Shown piece by piece: positions 14,074 to 21,558 of a stretch of 64,000 bases of DNA. This DNA is from Dyadobacter sp. Leaf189 (GTDB lineage: Bacteria > Bacteroidota > Bacteroidia > Cytophagales > Spirosomataceae), in contig NZ_LMPS01000001.1 in NCBI RefSeq assembly GCF_001424405.1, positions 1,919,999 through 1,983,998 of the forward strand, in the 5' to 3' direction. A program made the translations under genes and the position numbers. Positions within the stretch are counted from its first letter, which is position 1. Every line of letters begins with the position of its first letter. The notes below the pieces were generated by a model. The model worked only from the letters and a program-made list of their open reading frames with translations. It did no database searches and was not told the origin of the DNA.

Positions 14074-16584
14074 TTAAAAAAGTGATAAAGTAATTTGTTT
14101 TGATTCAAGTGACCGAAGGTGCCTGGTTCCGTCTTGCCAGTATTCCGAGTTCAATTCCGTTGCGAAACCTTTTCGCCCCATTTTGACTGCCTGGTAGGGG
14201 ACTGACCCGATCCCACCAAAAGGATCCGCTACCAGCTCGCCCGGGTTTGAATATCTCTCGATGAGCCTTTCGATGATATCCAGCTGCAACGGGCAGATAT
14301 GCTTCACAAGATTCTTCTTTGCCTGTGTGGAGTTTAGTGTATTCATCCGGTTGATGTCGCCCCATACGTCCGGATGTGTCGATTGAGGAGGAACGGCCAT
14401 GAAAGTAGATGGCAGTTTTTTCAGATCGTCGAGCATTTCATTAAGCTTTATATGTCGATCATAGTTGTATGGTTCGGAAGTATCCCAAGCTTTCCAGGCT
14501 TTAAGTACATCTGATAGACCGAGCCGACGTAATGTTTCCGAATCCAAAAGCCTTTCTCCGGCACTCTTCCAATATGCATGTGCATCAGCCTGCCACCTGC
14601 CACGTGAATATTCAGTCTTGCTATGCTTTACCGGTACGTCTGCATAGCCATTTGCCGAATCTGATGGAGGTTTTCTGAATACAAGGATGTACTCTGGTAA
14701 GCCATTGCCCATTTTACTCATGTCCTTGCAAGCTTCCGACCATCCCAACCGGTATGTTTGTGCATTTTCCTGCACGACGTCGGTAGTCACTGTGATTCTG
14801 GTCAGTAGGTGAAAACCATGTTTCCTGAATGAAGCAGACGTATCATCCGAGAATGGATCCTGAGACGTGAAGCCCGTGCCGTTCATATAAGAATACCGAA
14901 TGCGGTCTTTTACGTGTATAGCTGCAATTCTCCCCGGCTTTAAAGTTCGGTAAAGGTGAGGCACGAGGAAGTCCATCTGTTTGAAGAAATCCTCGTTGGT
15001 TTCATTATGTCCGAAACAGTTGAAGTTCTCACTATATTCATAATGATTTCCGAATGGAATAGAGCTAACGATGAGGTCTATACTGCAGTCATCTCTCTTG
15101 CTAAAATCTTCAACACAATCATCGTTCACAAAAGTCCAATCTTGTCCAGATAGCTCTTTCCTGCCAGTGAACATCTCACGTTTCAATTCTGAGGAGTACA
15201 AATCTGAATTTAGTCCATGTTCTTTGATAATCTCAGTCATTCTTGATTGTAGGTTATTGTGATTGTGCCATTTTTGTTCAAGCGTTTTTAGGATCTGCTC
15301 CTCGGCATCAGTGTAGATAATGTGGATTTCAACCTGCTTTGTCTGACCGAACCGATAGATCCTGTGAACCGCTTGTATGAAGTCATTGAACTTGTAGTCA
15401 ATTCCGACGAAAATTGCTTTGCAGCAGAAATATTGAAGGTTGCAGCCCGACCCGGCGATCTTGGGCTTTGTAGACAGATATTTGAATTCCCCCTTGGAAA
15501 ATCCGATCAACCTGTTTTCTCGTTGGTCCAAGTCTTGGGACCCATACACTGACTTGCATTCATCAGATCCGAGTGCCTTTGCTATTTCATGTCGCTCAAC
15601 TTCTTGATGATGCCACAGAATGTAATGGCTATCCGGATCCGAATTGATGATTTCCGTAACCTTGGCAACTCTGTGGGTGACTGAGACGGCTTTTTCTTTT
15701 GCTGCCTCAACGAGGCTTTTGGAGGAATCTGCAATGAAAGTGGACTGATTAGTTCGTTTGTCTACATTCAGCCCTCTTTCGAAGTTTACTCGGTGCCGGT
15801 GTATCTTGATAGGTGGAAGGTCGTACCCTTCATCTGAATACCCCAAGTCAGAGGGCTTCGTTATAAACACTGCCCAACTTGACATCCAATACCAAAACTC
15901 CTTTTCTCTCTTCGGTAATAGCGTGAGGTTGCCGGCAGTTGTGGAGTCCCGCTGGAAGAACCTGGTCAGGGCCTGTCCGCGATCCATAATACCAAGAAAC
16001 TCCGCATAATTGATAAGCTCTAAATATCTGTTCGGCGAAGGCGTTGCGGTGCAAACAAATCGGTATCTGATCTTCGAAAACAGCTTCATAATTGTGTCTG
16101 CTGTTTCTGTGGCCAATCCTCGCAGGACAGATGCCTCGTCAAAAGTCACGGCAATGAACTTTTCTGGGTTGATGTCGCCCATACGAACCCGTTCATAATT
16201 GGTGATGTACCACGAATGGCCATCTTCAATCTCGTCTGTGGAGGTGATGTATTTGATCTGATTAATGCCTAGGGATGCTGCATTTTCTTCTATCTCTAAT
16301 TTTAGTAGATCTTGATTGAATTCATGCTTAACTCCAAGAGGACAAACGATTAACACATTACCACCAACAACCCGAATGATCTGACGTAATATTTCGAGCT
16401 GCTGCAACGTCTTTCCAAGTCCAAAACTCTCGAATAGAGCTCGGCGCCCACCTGCAAGTGCCCATATCACGCAGTCTGCTTGGTGAGGTTTTAAAATAGG
16501 GTGTAGATCGGCACGACTGACTGTTATCCCTGTTTTTTCGGCAATACGAATCTTTGCTTCAAGAAAGCTCTTGTAGGTTGTCAT
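14074..16584 (-). CDS. SF2 helicase-DNA methyltransferase fusion protein
   Basis: This 836-residue protein joins two enzymes. The N-terminal half is an SF2/SNF2-type ATPase with a Walker A variant FGLGKT, a DEAS Walker B box and a CTATPSPNRY motif, plus C-terminal FGQTKQVEIH. The second half is a beta-class amino-methyltransferase, with the catalytic motif SSIPFGNHY (a variant of S-P-P-Y) before the AdoMet motif ADPFGGIGSVP. The expected product is N6-adenine or N4-cytosine methylation. ATG 16584 is preferred to an upstream in-frame TTG at 16590, and lies 10 nt from an ACACTTCATCAA element. Such fusions could couple fork movement to DNA modification against host restriction. Confidence 0.85.
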   Translation of the reverse strand: MTTYKSFLEAKIRIAEKTGITVSRADLHPILKPHQADCVIWALAGGRRALFESFGLGKTLQQLEILRQIIRVVGGNVLIVCPLGVKHEFNQDLLKLEIEENAASLGINQIKYITSTDEIEDGHSWYITNYERVRMGDINPEKFIAVTFDEASVLRGLATETADTIMKLFSKIRYRFVCTATPSPNRYLELINYAEFLGIMDRGQALTRFFQRDSTTAGNLTLLPKREKEFWYWMSSWAVFITKPSDLGYSDEGYDLPPIKIHRHRVNFERGLNVDKRTNQSTFIADSSKSLVEAAKEKAVSVTHRVAKVTEIINSDPDSHYILWHHQEVERHEIAKALGSDECKSVYGSQDLDQRENRLIGFSKGEFKYLSTKPKIAGSGCNLQYFCCKAIFVGIDYKFNDFIQAVHRIYRFGQTKQVEIHIIYTDAEEQILKTLEQKWHNHNNLQSRMTEIIKEHGLNSDLYSSELKREMFTGRKELSGQDWTFVNDDCVEDFSKRDDCSIDLIVSSIPFGNHYEYSENFNCFGHNETNEDFFKQMDFLVPHLYRTLKPGRIAAIHVKDRIRYSYMNGTGFTSQDPFSDDTSASFRKHGFHLLTRITVTTDVVQENAQTYRLGWSEACKDMSKMGNGLPEYILVFRKPPSDSANGYADVPVKHSKTEYSRGRWQADAHAYWKSAGERLLDSETLRRLGLSDVLKAWKAWDTSEPYNYDRHIKLNEMLDDLKKLPSTFMAVPPQSTHPDVWGDINRMNTLNSTQAKKNLVKHICPLQLDIIERLIERYSNPGELVADPFGGIGSVPYQAVKMGRKGFATELNSEYWQDGTRHLRSLESKQITLSLF

Positions 16585-16594
16585 TTTCAATTTA

Positions 16595-16606
16595 TTGATG
16601 AAGTGT
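16595..16606 (-). promoter_or_regulatory. Early-gene upstream motif copy (ACACTTCATCAA)
   Basis: Exact copy in the short gap between the resolvase and helicase-methyltransferase genes, 10 nt before ATG 16584. Confidence 0.5.
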
Positions 16607-16608
16607 AT

Positions 16609-17085
16609 TTAAAACAAAGCCCGCTGATTTGATATCAGCACAATAAATAGTGCATCTCGAACCTCGTCGTTGATTCTTGATTTAATGCCGGTATTCTCTT
16701 CAATGAACTTACGGCCAGTAACGGTCCACGATCCGTCTCTTTTCAGCACACCTTTCACGAGCGGCTTAATTTCTTTGACAATAAATCCCTGCTTTTCCAA
16801 CATTCTCATTAGAAGCTGGCCTGATGCTTGGTTTTGACCAACCTTGCGGGATATTGCTTCTGAGACTCTCCGGCCGGCCGTTTTTCGGTAGTTGGATTTC
16901 TTATTTAGCCAACCCGCCTCCAAAAGAATCAGAGCTGAGGAAGGATCGCAGATTTTTAGAATTTCATCTATCAAATCTTCGTTTGCAAATGCTTTCCAAA
17001 GAACCCAGCGTTTCATCTCCCGGTCCCAGATCGCTACACCTGACTTGCTGATGTCTGGATCAATTCCGATTACGAATCTATGCAT
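16609..17085 (-). CDS. RuvC-like Holliday junction resolvase/RNase H-fold nuclease
   Basis: The 158-residue protein has RuvC-type features: FVIGIDPDISKSGVAIWD with the first catalytic Asp, ILLEAGW with the Glu, and DEVRDALFI with the terminal Asp pair. ATG 17085 overlaps the upstream stop as TGATG, which decides the start over a longer frame from 17199. In phages such enzymes resolve branched DNA before packaging or recombination. Confidence 0.8.
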   Translation of the reverse strand: MHRFVIGIDPDISKSGVAIWDREMKRWVLWKAFANEDLIDEILKICDPSSALILLEAGWLNKKSNYRKTAGRRVSEAISRKVGQNQASGQLLMRMLEKQGFIVKEIKPLVKGVLKRDGSWTVTGRKFIEENTGIKSRINDEVRDALFIVLISNQRALF

Positions 17086-17600
17086 CAAAACTGGGGACTT
17101 ATCTGGTAAAACATATTGAGAAACCGGCCTTTTGCTTCGTCCTGAGACCAAGATCTGAACTTCAAAAAATGCTGCTTTTCCAGCATCAGATACTCCCACT
17201 CCGCGTGTAGCATACTTTCATCAACAATCTTGACGTCGGGATGCAAAGGGTAGTCGAATCCAAACTTCTTAGCAATAACTTTCATCAACCTATCTTCCAG
17301 CTGCTTGTAATTCGCAAGCCCCGATTTAACGGGCGATGGTATATCGACCAGATAAGCTTCGCTGGCGTCATGCAAAAGTGCTGCAAGTTGATGTACCTCG
17401 CTTACTTCTTCACAGCAGTGCACTGAATGTTGAGCAACTGAATAGAACTTAGGTAAGTGCCCGCCGAACCTGCATTGCATTGACAGAGCATGCGCGATGT
17501 CTTCAATTCGGATCATTTCCTCGGTTGGCTCAAAAACATTCATGTAAAGCCTGCTGAATGTCCTGATGCAATTTGGCGTGTATAAACTCTCCGTAATCAT
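17085..17600 (-). CDS. HD-domain phosphohydrolase (YfbR-like)
   Basis: The 171-residue protein has an HD metal site: SVAQHSVH, ALLHDASEAYLVD and a distal Asp near KIVDESML. This fits YfbR/5'-nucleotidase-type HD enzymes that dephosphorylate deoxynucleoside monophosphates. In a phage it would tune nucleotide pools, along with the MazG-like enzyme at 7563. It overlaps both neighbours by 1-4 nt. Confidence 0.8.
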   Translation of the reverse strand: MITESLYTPNCIRTFSRLYMNVFEPTEEMIRIEDIAHALSMQCRFGGHLPKFYSVAQHSVHCCEEVSEVHQLAALLHDASEAYLVDIPSPVKSGLANYKQLEDRLMKVIAKKFGFDYPLHPDVKIVDESMLHAEWEYLMLEKQHFLKFRSWSQDEAKGRFLNMFYQISPQF

Positions 17601-18505
17601 TTTCTTCTAGATTTAGCTGTTGCTGGGAACTCAATTACATTGCACATCTCTTTCAGGCGATCTGCTACCCTTTTGCCGTAGACTTCCTGCAAATCCTCCA
17701 TTACTAAGTTGGTGGTGAAGTGCGTCATGTGATGAGGATGGAACTTGTACCTGTTTAGGATAATCTGCTCCATCACATTCTTTTCATTTCCGTAATGGCG
17801 TGCACTGCTTTCCGCTCCAAGATCATCGAAGAACCGTCCGTAAAACTCATGTCCCATTGTTCTGGATACGTCAGGGCTTCTGCTGTTTTCGGAATAATAC
17901 TGAATGACATTCTCGCCCCCTTGATCGCCAGGTAAAGTGTATTCGCCGGCCACCTCAATGCAATCGTGTCTTGCGTAGCAAAGCTTCGGGTTTTTACTGC
18001 AAAGTTCCATCAGCTGTGTTTTGCCACATCCCACGTCTCCGACCAGCATAATGCCTTTGTTTAAAGAAAAACCCGCATTGAAAGCCGAGAACTTTGGACT
18101 ATTCGTGAAATAATGAGCAAGCGACTTCACGATTACCCGATTATTCTCATCGAGCTGAAACTCTTGGGGCCACCCGCGCTCTTGCGATCTTAAAACGCCA
18201 AGTTCTACGATGAACTTCTGGAATTCGGCAGGGGTAAGCTCAGGGAATACCTTCTCTTCCGTCACCGATACAGCATATAGCTGCTTGTATCGGTTAAACC
18301 CCTTTTCCTTTTCTGCTTCCAGAATCGCGACACGAATCGCGACCTCGGTTACTGCGGTCTTTTCTTCTTCGGTCAGTGGGATTGGACTTGGCCCGTTAAT
18401 CTTCCACATCATTAAGAACTGCTCCTCCTCGGTACTCAGAGACCCCTTTGGCCGTAGGACGTAGTTTCTGTGATCCTCCTCTCTGATTTGCTGAATTGAA
18501 TTCAT
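17597..18505 (-). CDS. DnaC/IstB-like replicative helicase loader ATPase
   Basis: This 302-residue AAA+ protein has Walker A GDVGCGKT and Walker B FFDDLGAE, followed by a sensor-I-like THFTTNL and an arginine-finger region GKRVADRLKEM. It would load the replicative helicase at the phage origin. The ATG at 18505 overlaps the replication-initiator gene by 110 nt; an internal ATG at 18412 would reduce that to 17 nt, but the intervening residues read as normal protein, so I keep the longer form. Confidence 0.85.
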   Translation of the reverse strand: MNSIQQIREEDHRNYVLRPKGSLSTEEEQFLMMWKINGPSPIPLTEEEKTAVTEVAIRVAILEAEKEKGFNRYKQLYAVSVTEEKVFPELTPAEFQKFIVELGVLRSQERGWPQEFQLDENNRVIVKSLAHYFTNSPKFSAFNAGFSLNKGIMLVGDVGCGKTQLMELCSKNPKLCYARHDCIEVAGEYTLPGDQGGENVIQYYSENSRSPDVSRTMGHEFYGRFFDDLGAESSARHYGNEKNVMEQIILNRYKFHPHHMTHFTTNLVMEDLQEVYGKRVADRLKEMCNVIEFPATAKSRRK

Positions 18506-19352
18506 TTCCTTTCCATGTTGCGAGCCTGCCAGGTATGTCGAAGGCTCCGTTCTTTTTATCTAATTCATTTCGCCATTTCGGCTTTCCGTTCGCCGTTGGG
18601 GTTGACCAGTGGACAAGGAATTTCTTGTACATCGACTCAGGGTAGAGAGTGGGATTTTTGTTTCTGTATTCCACTAGCATCTCCCGCAGCACCATGCATC
18701 GAGTGATCCCTAGTTCGTCCTTCACAAGGTCAAACTTCTTGACTTGGTCAGGGGGGGGCGGCGCAACCGGGGGGGCTTTTTTTTCTTCCGGTTTTTGAGT
18801 GGTAATTACACCACTTCTAAGACTTGAATTTTGAGTGCCGCCGATAGGCGAATCAGCCTCGCGTTTACTCTCATTTACTATACTTTTATTTACTTTACTT
18901 TCCTTTACTTTACTTTGTGTACTTAATGCGGAATTTGCGGTAGTTTCTGCTGCAATAACTCGAGTTTTTACTGCAATAACCTCGAATCTTTCATCAATAA
19001 TCCCGCCTCTTTTCGCTTTCAGGTATCGCTGTTGGATTCCTGATGAGGTAAGTATTTGCACATGCTGCATACAGTAAAAATCAAAAAGATTTATCTCAAC
19101 ACAGGTAGTGATTATCCCTCTTACATCTTCTTCAGTCACGCCGTTTTTAAGGAAGTCTGAGACATCGAAAGCGAGCTCGGAATCGTACTTGATGTAGTAG
19201 CCCCGGTCTCCGTAAATCAGGCAAAGCAGATACTCATACACTATAATACCCTTCAGCCCCCAGGTTGCCATCAGCCGTCTTATCTTCCGTTCTCCGTACA
19301 TGTTGGAATCTTTCGGAAAGTATTCCAATCCTGGCTTATAAGGTCTTGCCAT
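18396..19352 (-). CDS. Replication initiator-like protein with Lin1244/Lin1753 (DUF4373) N-domain
   Basis: The N-terminal region (MARPYKPGLEYFPKDSN ... IRRLMATWGLKGIIVYEYLLCLIYGD) matches the Lin1244/Lin1753-like domain, a winged-helix unit found in DnaD-like phage replication initiators. A low-complexity Ser/Thr/Lys linker follows, then a Pro-rich stretch and a C-terminal LYPESMYKKFLVHWS segment. It directly precedes the helicase loader, the usual initiator-loader pair. The phage origin is probably within or near this gene; I saw no clear iteron set. Confidence 0.8.
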   Translation of the reverse strand: MARPYKPGLEYFPKDSNMYGERKIRRLMATWGLKGIIVYEYLLCLIYGDRGYYIKYDSELAFDVSDFLKNGVTEEDVRGIITTCVEINLFDFYCMQHVQILTSSGIQQRYLKAKRGGIIDERFEVIAVKTRVIAAETTANSALSTQSKVKESKVNKSIVNESKREADSPIGGTQNSSLRSGVITTQKPEEKKAPPVAPPPPDQVKKFDLVKDELGITRCMVLREMLVEYRNKNPTLYPESMYKKFLVHWSTPTANGKPKWRNELDKKNGAFDIPGRLATWKGNEFNSANQRGGSQKLRPTAKGVSEYRGGAVLNDVED

Positions 19353-19369
19353 TATTTGAGTTGGGTTAC

Positions 19370-19735
19370 TTAAACTCTCTTTATTCTGAGGCCTCGTTTA
19401 ATTGCCTCTGCTAGGCTCATCTCGTCGTGAATGACCTTGTGACATTTTCGACAGACTGCCATCCATGTCGCTATTTCCAGCAAATAGAATCCTCTTCCGC
19501 GGCGATGGTGAACATCCGTACTCTTCCCTGTGCATCCTGGCAGTTTTGCCTGACAAAATTTATTTTCTCCCAAGAAAACAGGGGTCAGTGAATAGTAGAC
19601 CTTCAAACGAGCGGCCTGTTTGTCGCTTACCTTTTTAATCGGCTTGATCTTATTGGCCAAATATTGATGGAAGAGGCAGTACAACTTGGAGAACACCGGG
19701 TTTCGACATCCTGGATGTTTACACAGTTTTGCCAT
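19370..19735 (-). CDS. HNH-type zinc-binding nuclease-like protein
   Basis: A 121-residue protein with two Cys/His clusters: an N-terminal CKHPGCRNP...CLFH finger, and CQAKLPGCTG-x-VHHRRGRG followed by CRKCHKVIHDE. The second cluster has the HH and H of HNH (NinG/HNHc-like) nucleases with structural Cys pairs. It may nick or cleave branched DNA. It overlaps the upstream 47-residue membrane peptide by 17 nt. Confidence 0.75.
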   Translation of the reverse strand: MAKLCKHPGCRNPVFSKLYCLFHQYLANKIKPIKKVSDKQAARLKVYYSLTPVFLGENKFCQAKLPGCTGKSTDVHHRRGRGFYLLEIATWMAVCRKCHKVIHDEMSLAEAIKRGLRIKRV

Positions 19736-19862
19736 CCTTTTGAACTATGTTTCCGTTGGCATCAATTTCAATCGCCTTTTTCAGTTCCTGCGCGATTTTG
19801 ATTGCAAACCAGAACATACCAACTGCAATGGTGGTCAACAGACCGTAGAGTGCATTTTCCAT
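19719..19862 (-). CDS. 47-residue single-pass membrane peptide
   Basis: ATG 19862 opens a 47-codon frame ending TAA 19721-19719. The peptide starts MENALYGLLTTIAVGMFWFA, a clear hydrophobic helix, then a charged tail IKIAQELKKAIEI. An exact ACACTTCATCAA element lies 8 nt upstream and the frame overlaps the HNH gene start, which together argue for a real gene. Function unknown; a small early membrane protein could affect host physiology or superinfection. Confidence 0.6.
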   Translation of the reverse strand: MENALYGLLTTIAVGMFWFAIKIAQELKKAIEIDANGNIVQKDGKTV

Positions 19863-19870
19863 AATATTGA

Positions 19871-19882
19871 TTGATGAAGTGT
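19871..19882 (-). promoter_or_regulatory. Early-gene upstream motif copy (ACACTTCATCAA)
   Basis: Exact copy located just after the methyltransferase stop and 8 nt upstream of the 47-codon membrane peptide gene. Confidence 0.5.
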
Positions 19883-21211
19883 TTACTGAAAATGTTTTCT
19901 GAGAAGATCCAAGAAGGCTATTTCGGCAGTTTGCTCGACCACTGAATTGCCAATGGCACGGTGAAGATCTTCGACAAATCCGTACCCATCAACTGTATAC
20001 TCCACGCTGGATTCAATCGCTTTTTTGATGTTACGGTCAGTTTCTGTCCATACTTCCTTTCCCACAACTTTTTCAAAATGCGACCGGCTTTGACGCCACA
20101 GCTTTCGTATAGTATTTGGCAGGCGATTTGTCGATCCAAACGTCCTTGGGGGTTCCCAGTCGAACTGGTATTCTCCTTGGCCTGCCGGAAATCTGTCATG
20201 GTGCCGCGAACTACCGAATCCCTGAGATTTGAGAAGCTGCTCCGTCCGGGTCTGATCTCCATCATTTCCCTGAGAATTGCCTTGTCTGTTTTCGGTGCTA
20301 TCTGATCCATTGTTGTCGGTGTCGGCCAATGTTGAACTGATCCGCTCAATTTCAAGGCTTTTGACCCGTTCGCTTGGTTCTGATAGTCGCCTCTGGACGT
20401 TGTTGGTGTCGGCCAGTTCATTACCTGATCCTCGATCCGGCTTGCCGAGACTTCGCGGAGGCTGCCGGTCATCCCATTCGTGCTCACTCGCGGAGTTCCC
20501 CAGTTTTGATGAACAACTTGGTTCGTTAATCGATCCATCCTTGATTTTCCGTCCTTCCGAGTCAATGAATCTTTCGAGACTGCCCCTTTCCATAGGTTCG
20601 TATCCGGTGTTGACCAATTCTTTGCCTGTTCTGAAAGCTTTTCTGAAAAGTCCTCCCTCGTTGTCCCACCATGATCTGTCGCCATAGGTGTCCTCCAATA
20701 TTGCAAGGATAAAGAGCCGCTTTCTTTCTTGTGGTGCGCCCACTTCCTCCGCAGTATAGATTCCGCACTCAACTTTGTAACCAAGATCTCGTAAGCCTTT
20801 GTAAACCTGATCATATCCCATGCTGAGGTGTCCTGAGACGTTTTCGAAGAAGCAGAAAACAGGTCGAGTTGATCGGATAATCTGGTATATATACGGCCAA
20901 AGGTGTCTTGGGTCTTCGGTTCCCTTACGGTTACCGGCCAGTGAAAACGGTTGACATGGATATCCTCCAATGATTCCGTGAATTCTGTTTCGAAATGGGT
21001 TCGAGTTGAAGGTTTTAAGGTTCGTCCAGACAGGTGCCGGAGCCACCATACCCGCTTCCATTGCTGACAAAAGGTTTTCCACGATAAAGGCTTCGATTTC
21101 CACATAAGCGACGGTTCGGAGCCTTGGAAATATTCTTTCAAGTCCTCGTTCGATTCCGCGTATCCCCGGGCAAATTGAGAGGATAGCGGGTGATTGATGG
21201 GTAAAATCCAC
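19883..21211 (-). CDS. C5 cytosine DNA methyltransferase (Dcm family)
   Basis: The protein carries the ordered C5-MTase motifs: I (SICPGIRGIERGLE), IV with the catalytic PCQ (GGYPCQPFS), VI (FFENVSGHL), VIII (APQERKRLF) and X (LHRAIGNSVVEQTAE). A long variable region between VIII and IX holds repeated L-x-(D/N)-(T/S) units. It methylates cytosine in duplex DNA, probably shielding phage DNA from host restriction. The frame is open to a TTG at 21250; the GTG at 21211 is preferred because it lies beside an ACACTTCATCAA element and shares bases with the ATG of a second ORF at 21213. That second, same-strand ORF covers almost the whole gene. Confidence 0.87.
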   Translation of the reverse strand: MDFTHQSPAILSICPGIRGIERGLERIFPRLRTVAYVEIEAFIVENLLSAMEAGMVAPAPVWTNLKTFNSNPFRNRIHGIIGGYPCQPFSLAGNRKGTEDPRHLWPYIYQIIRSTRPVFCFFENVSGHLSMGYDQVYKGLRDLGYKVECGIYTAEEVGAPQERKRLFILAILEDTYGDRSWWDNEGGLFRKAFRTGKELVNTGYEPMERGSLERFIDSEGRKIKDGSINEPSCSSKLGNSASEHEWDDRQPPRSLGKPDRGSGNELADTNNVQRRLSEPSERVKSLEIERISSTLADTDNNGSDSTENRQGNSQGNDGDQTRTEQLLKSQGFGSSRHHDRFPAGQGEYQFDWEPPRTFGSTNRLPNTIRKLWRQSRSHFEKVVGKEVWTETDRNIKKAIESSVEYTVDGYGFVEDLHRAIGNSVVEQTAEIAFLDLLRKHFQ

Positions 21212-21213
21212 AT
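19918..21213 (-). CDS. 431-codon ORF embedded in the cytosine methyltransferase gene, other frame
   Basis: A 431-codon frame without stops runs on the same strand inside the methyltransferase gene, shifted by one base. Its ATG (21213) overlaps the methyltransferase GTG (21211) as ATGTG, 12 nt after an ACACTTCATCAA element. The translation contains five W-x-T-P units (e.g. NWPTPTTS, HWPTPTTMD) exactly where the other frame reads L-A-D-T-type units, and ends with KRLNPAWSIQLMG. I recall W-P-T-P-rich annotated phage proteins near C5 methyltransferases, unverified here. It may be a dual-coded protein or a by-product of repeat structure and codon bias. No function is assigned. Confidence 0.4.
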   Translation of the reverse strand: MWILPINHPLSSQFARGYAESNEDLKEYFQGSEPSLMWKSKPLSWKTFCQQWKRVWWLRHLSGRTLKPSTRTHFETEFTESLEDIHVNRFHWPVTVREPKTQDTFGRIYTRLSDQLDLFSASSKTSQDTSAWDMIRFTKAYEILVTKLSAESILRRKWAHHKKESGSLSLQYWRTPMATDHGGTTREDFSEKLSEQAKNWSTPDTNLWKGAVSKDSLTRKDGKSRMDRLTNQVVHQNWGTPRVSTNGMTGSLREVSASRIEDQVMNWPTPTTSRGDYQNQANGSKALKLSGSVQHWPTPTTMDQIAPKTDKAILREMMEIRPGRSSFSNLRDSVVRGTMTDFRQAKENTSSTGNPQGRLDRQIACQILYESCGVKAGRILKKLWERKYGQKLTVTSKKRLNPAWSIQLMGTDLSKIFTVPLAIQWSSKLPK

Positions 21214-21225
21214 TGGTAGCTTTTG

Positions 21226-21237
21226 TTGATGAAGTGT
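21226..21237 (-). promoter_or_regulatory. Early-gene upstream motif copy before the methyltransferase
   Basis: Exact ACACTTCATCAA copy, 12 nt before ATG 21213 and 14 nt before GTG 21211. Its position argues against the upstream TTG at 21250 as the true start. Confidence 0.5.
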
Positions 21238-21246
21238 AATGTTGTT

Positions 21247-21558
21247 TCAAGTGAATTCGAATCGTCGGTTCTCTTTTACTATGGTAGTTGCGAATGGGAA
21301 ATCATCCTTGGAAACTCGCTGGATTTCGTCTTGAAGGACTTTTGATCCCGAGAAGAGAACATGCTTGTTATCACCTATCGTTATCTGCATGTACAGGCAT
21401 TTTGCATTGCCTTTCTCCGGGTACTTTGAATTTTCGATCCGGTAATCGTGAACCGTTATCTCGCGATTCAATATCCGATCCATGCTGATCTTGTCACCTT
21501 CAAAGCCTTTACTTTCAGGTTGTATTCCTAACTCTTTGAACTTTTTGATTGCTTTCAT
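21247..21558 (-). CDS. Hypothetical protein overlapping the reverse transcriptase 3' end
   Basis: The 103-residue product begins MKAIKKFKELGIQPES and continues with strand-rich segments (KCLYMQITIGDNKHVLFSGS) and a terminal RRFEFT. It overlaps the reverse transcriptase gene by 44 nt, so it is probably co-translated. It does not look like the four-helix Avd accessory protein of DGRs. The strand content could suit an OB-fold single-strand nucleic-acid binder, but this is a guess. Confidence 0.6.
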   Translation of the reverse strand: MKAIKKFKELGIQPESKGFEGDKISMDRILNREITVHDYRIENSKYPEKGNAKCLYMQITIGDNKHVLFSGSKVLQDEIQRVSKDDFPFATTIVKENRRFEFT

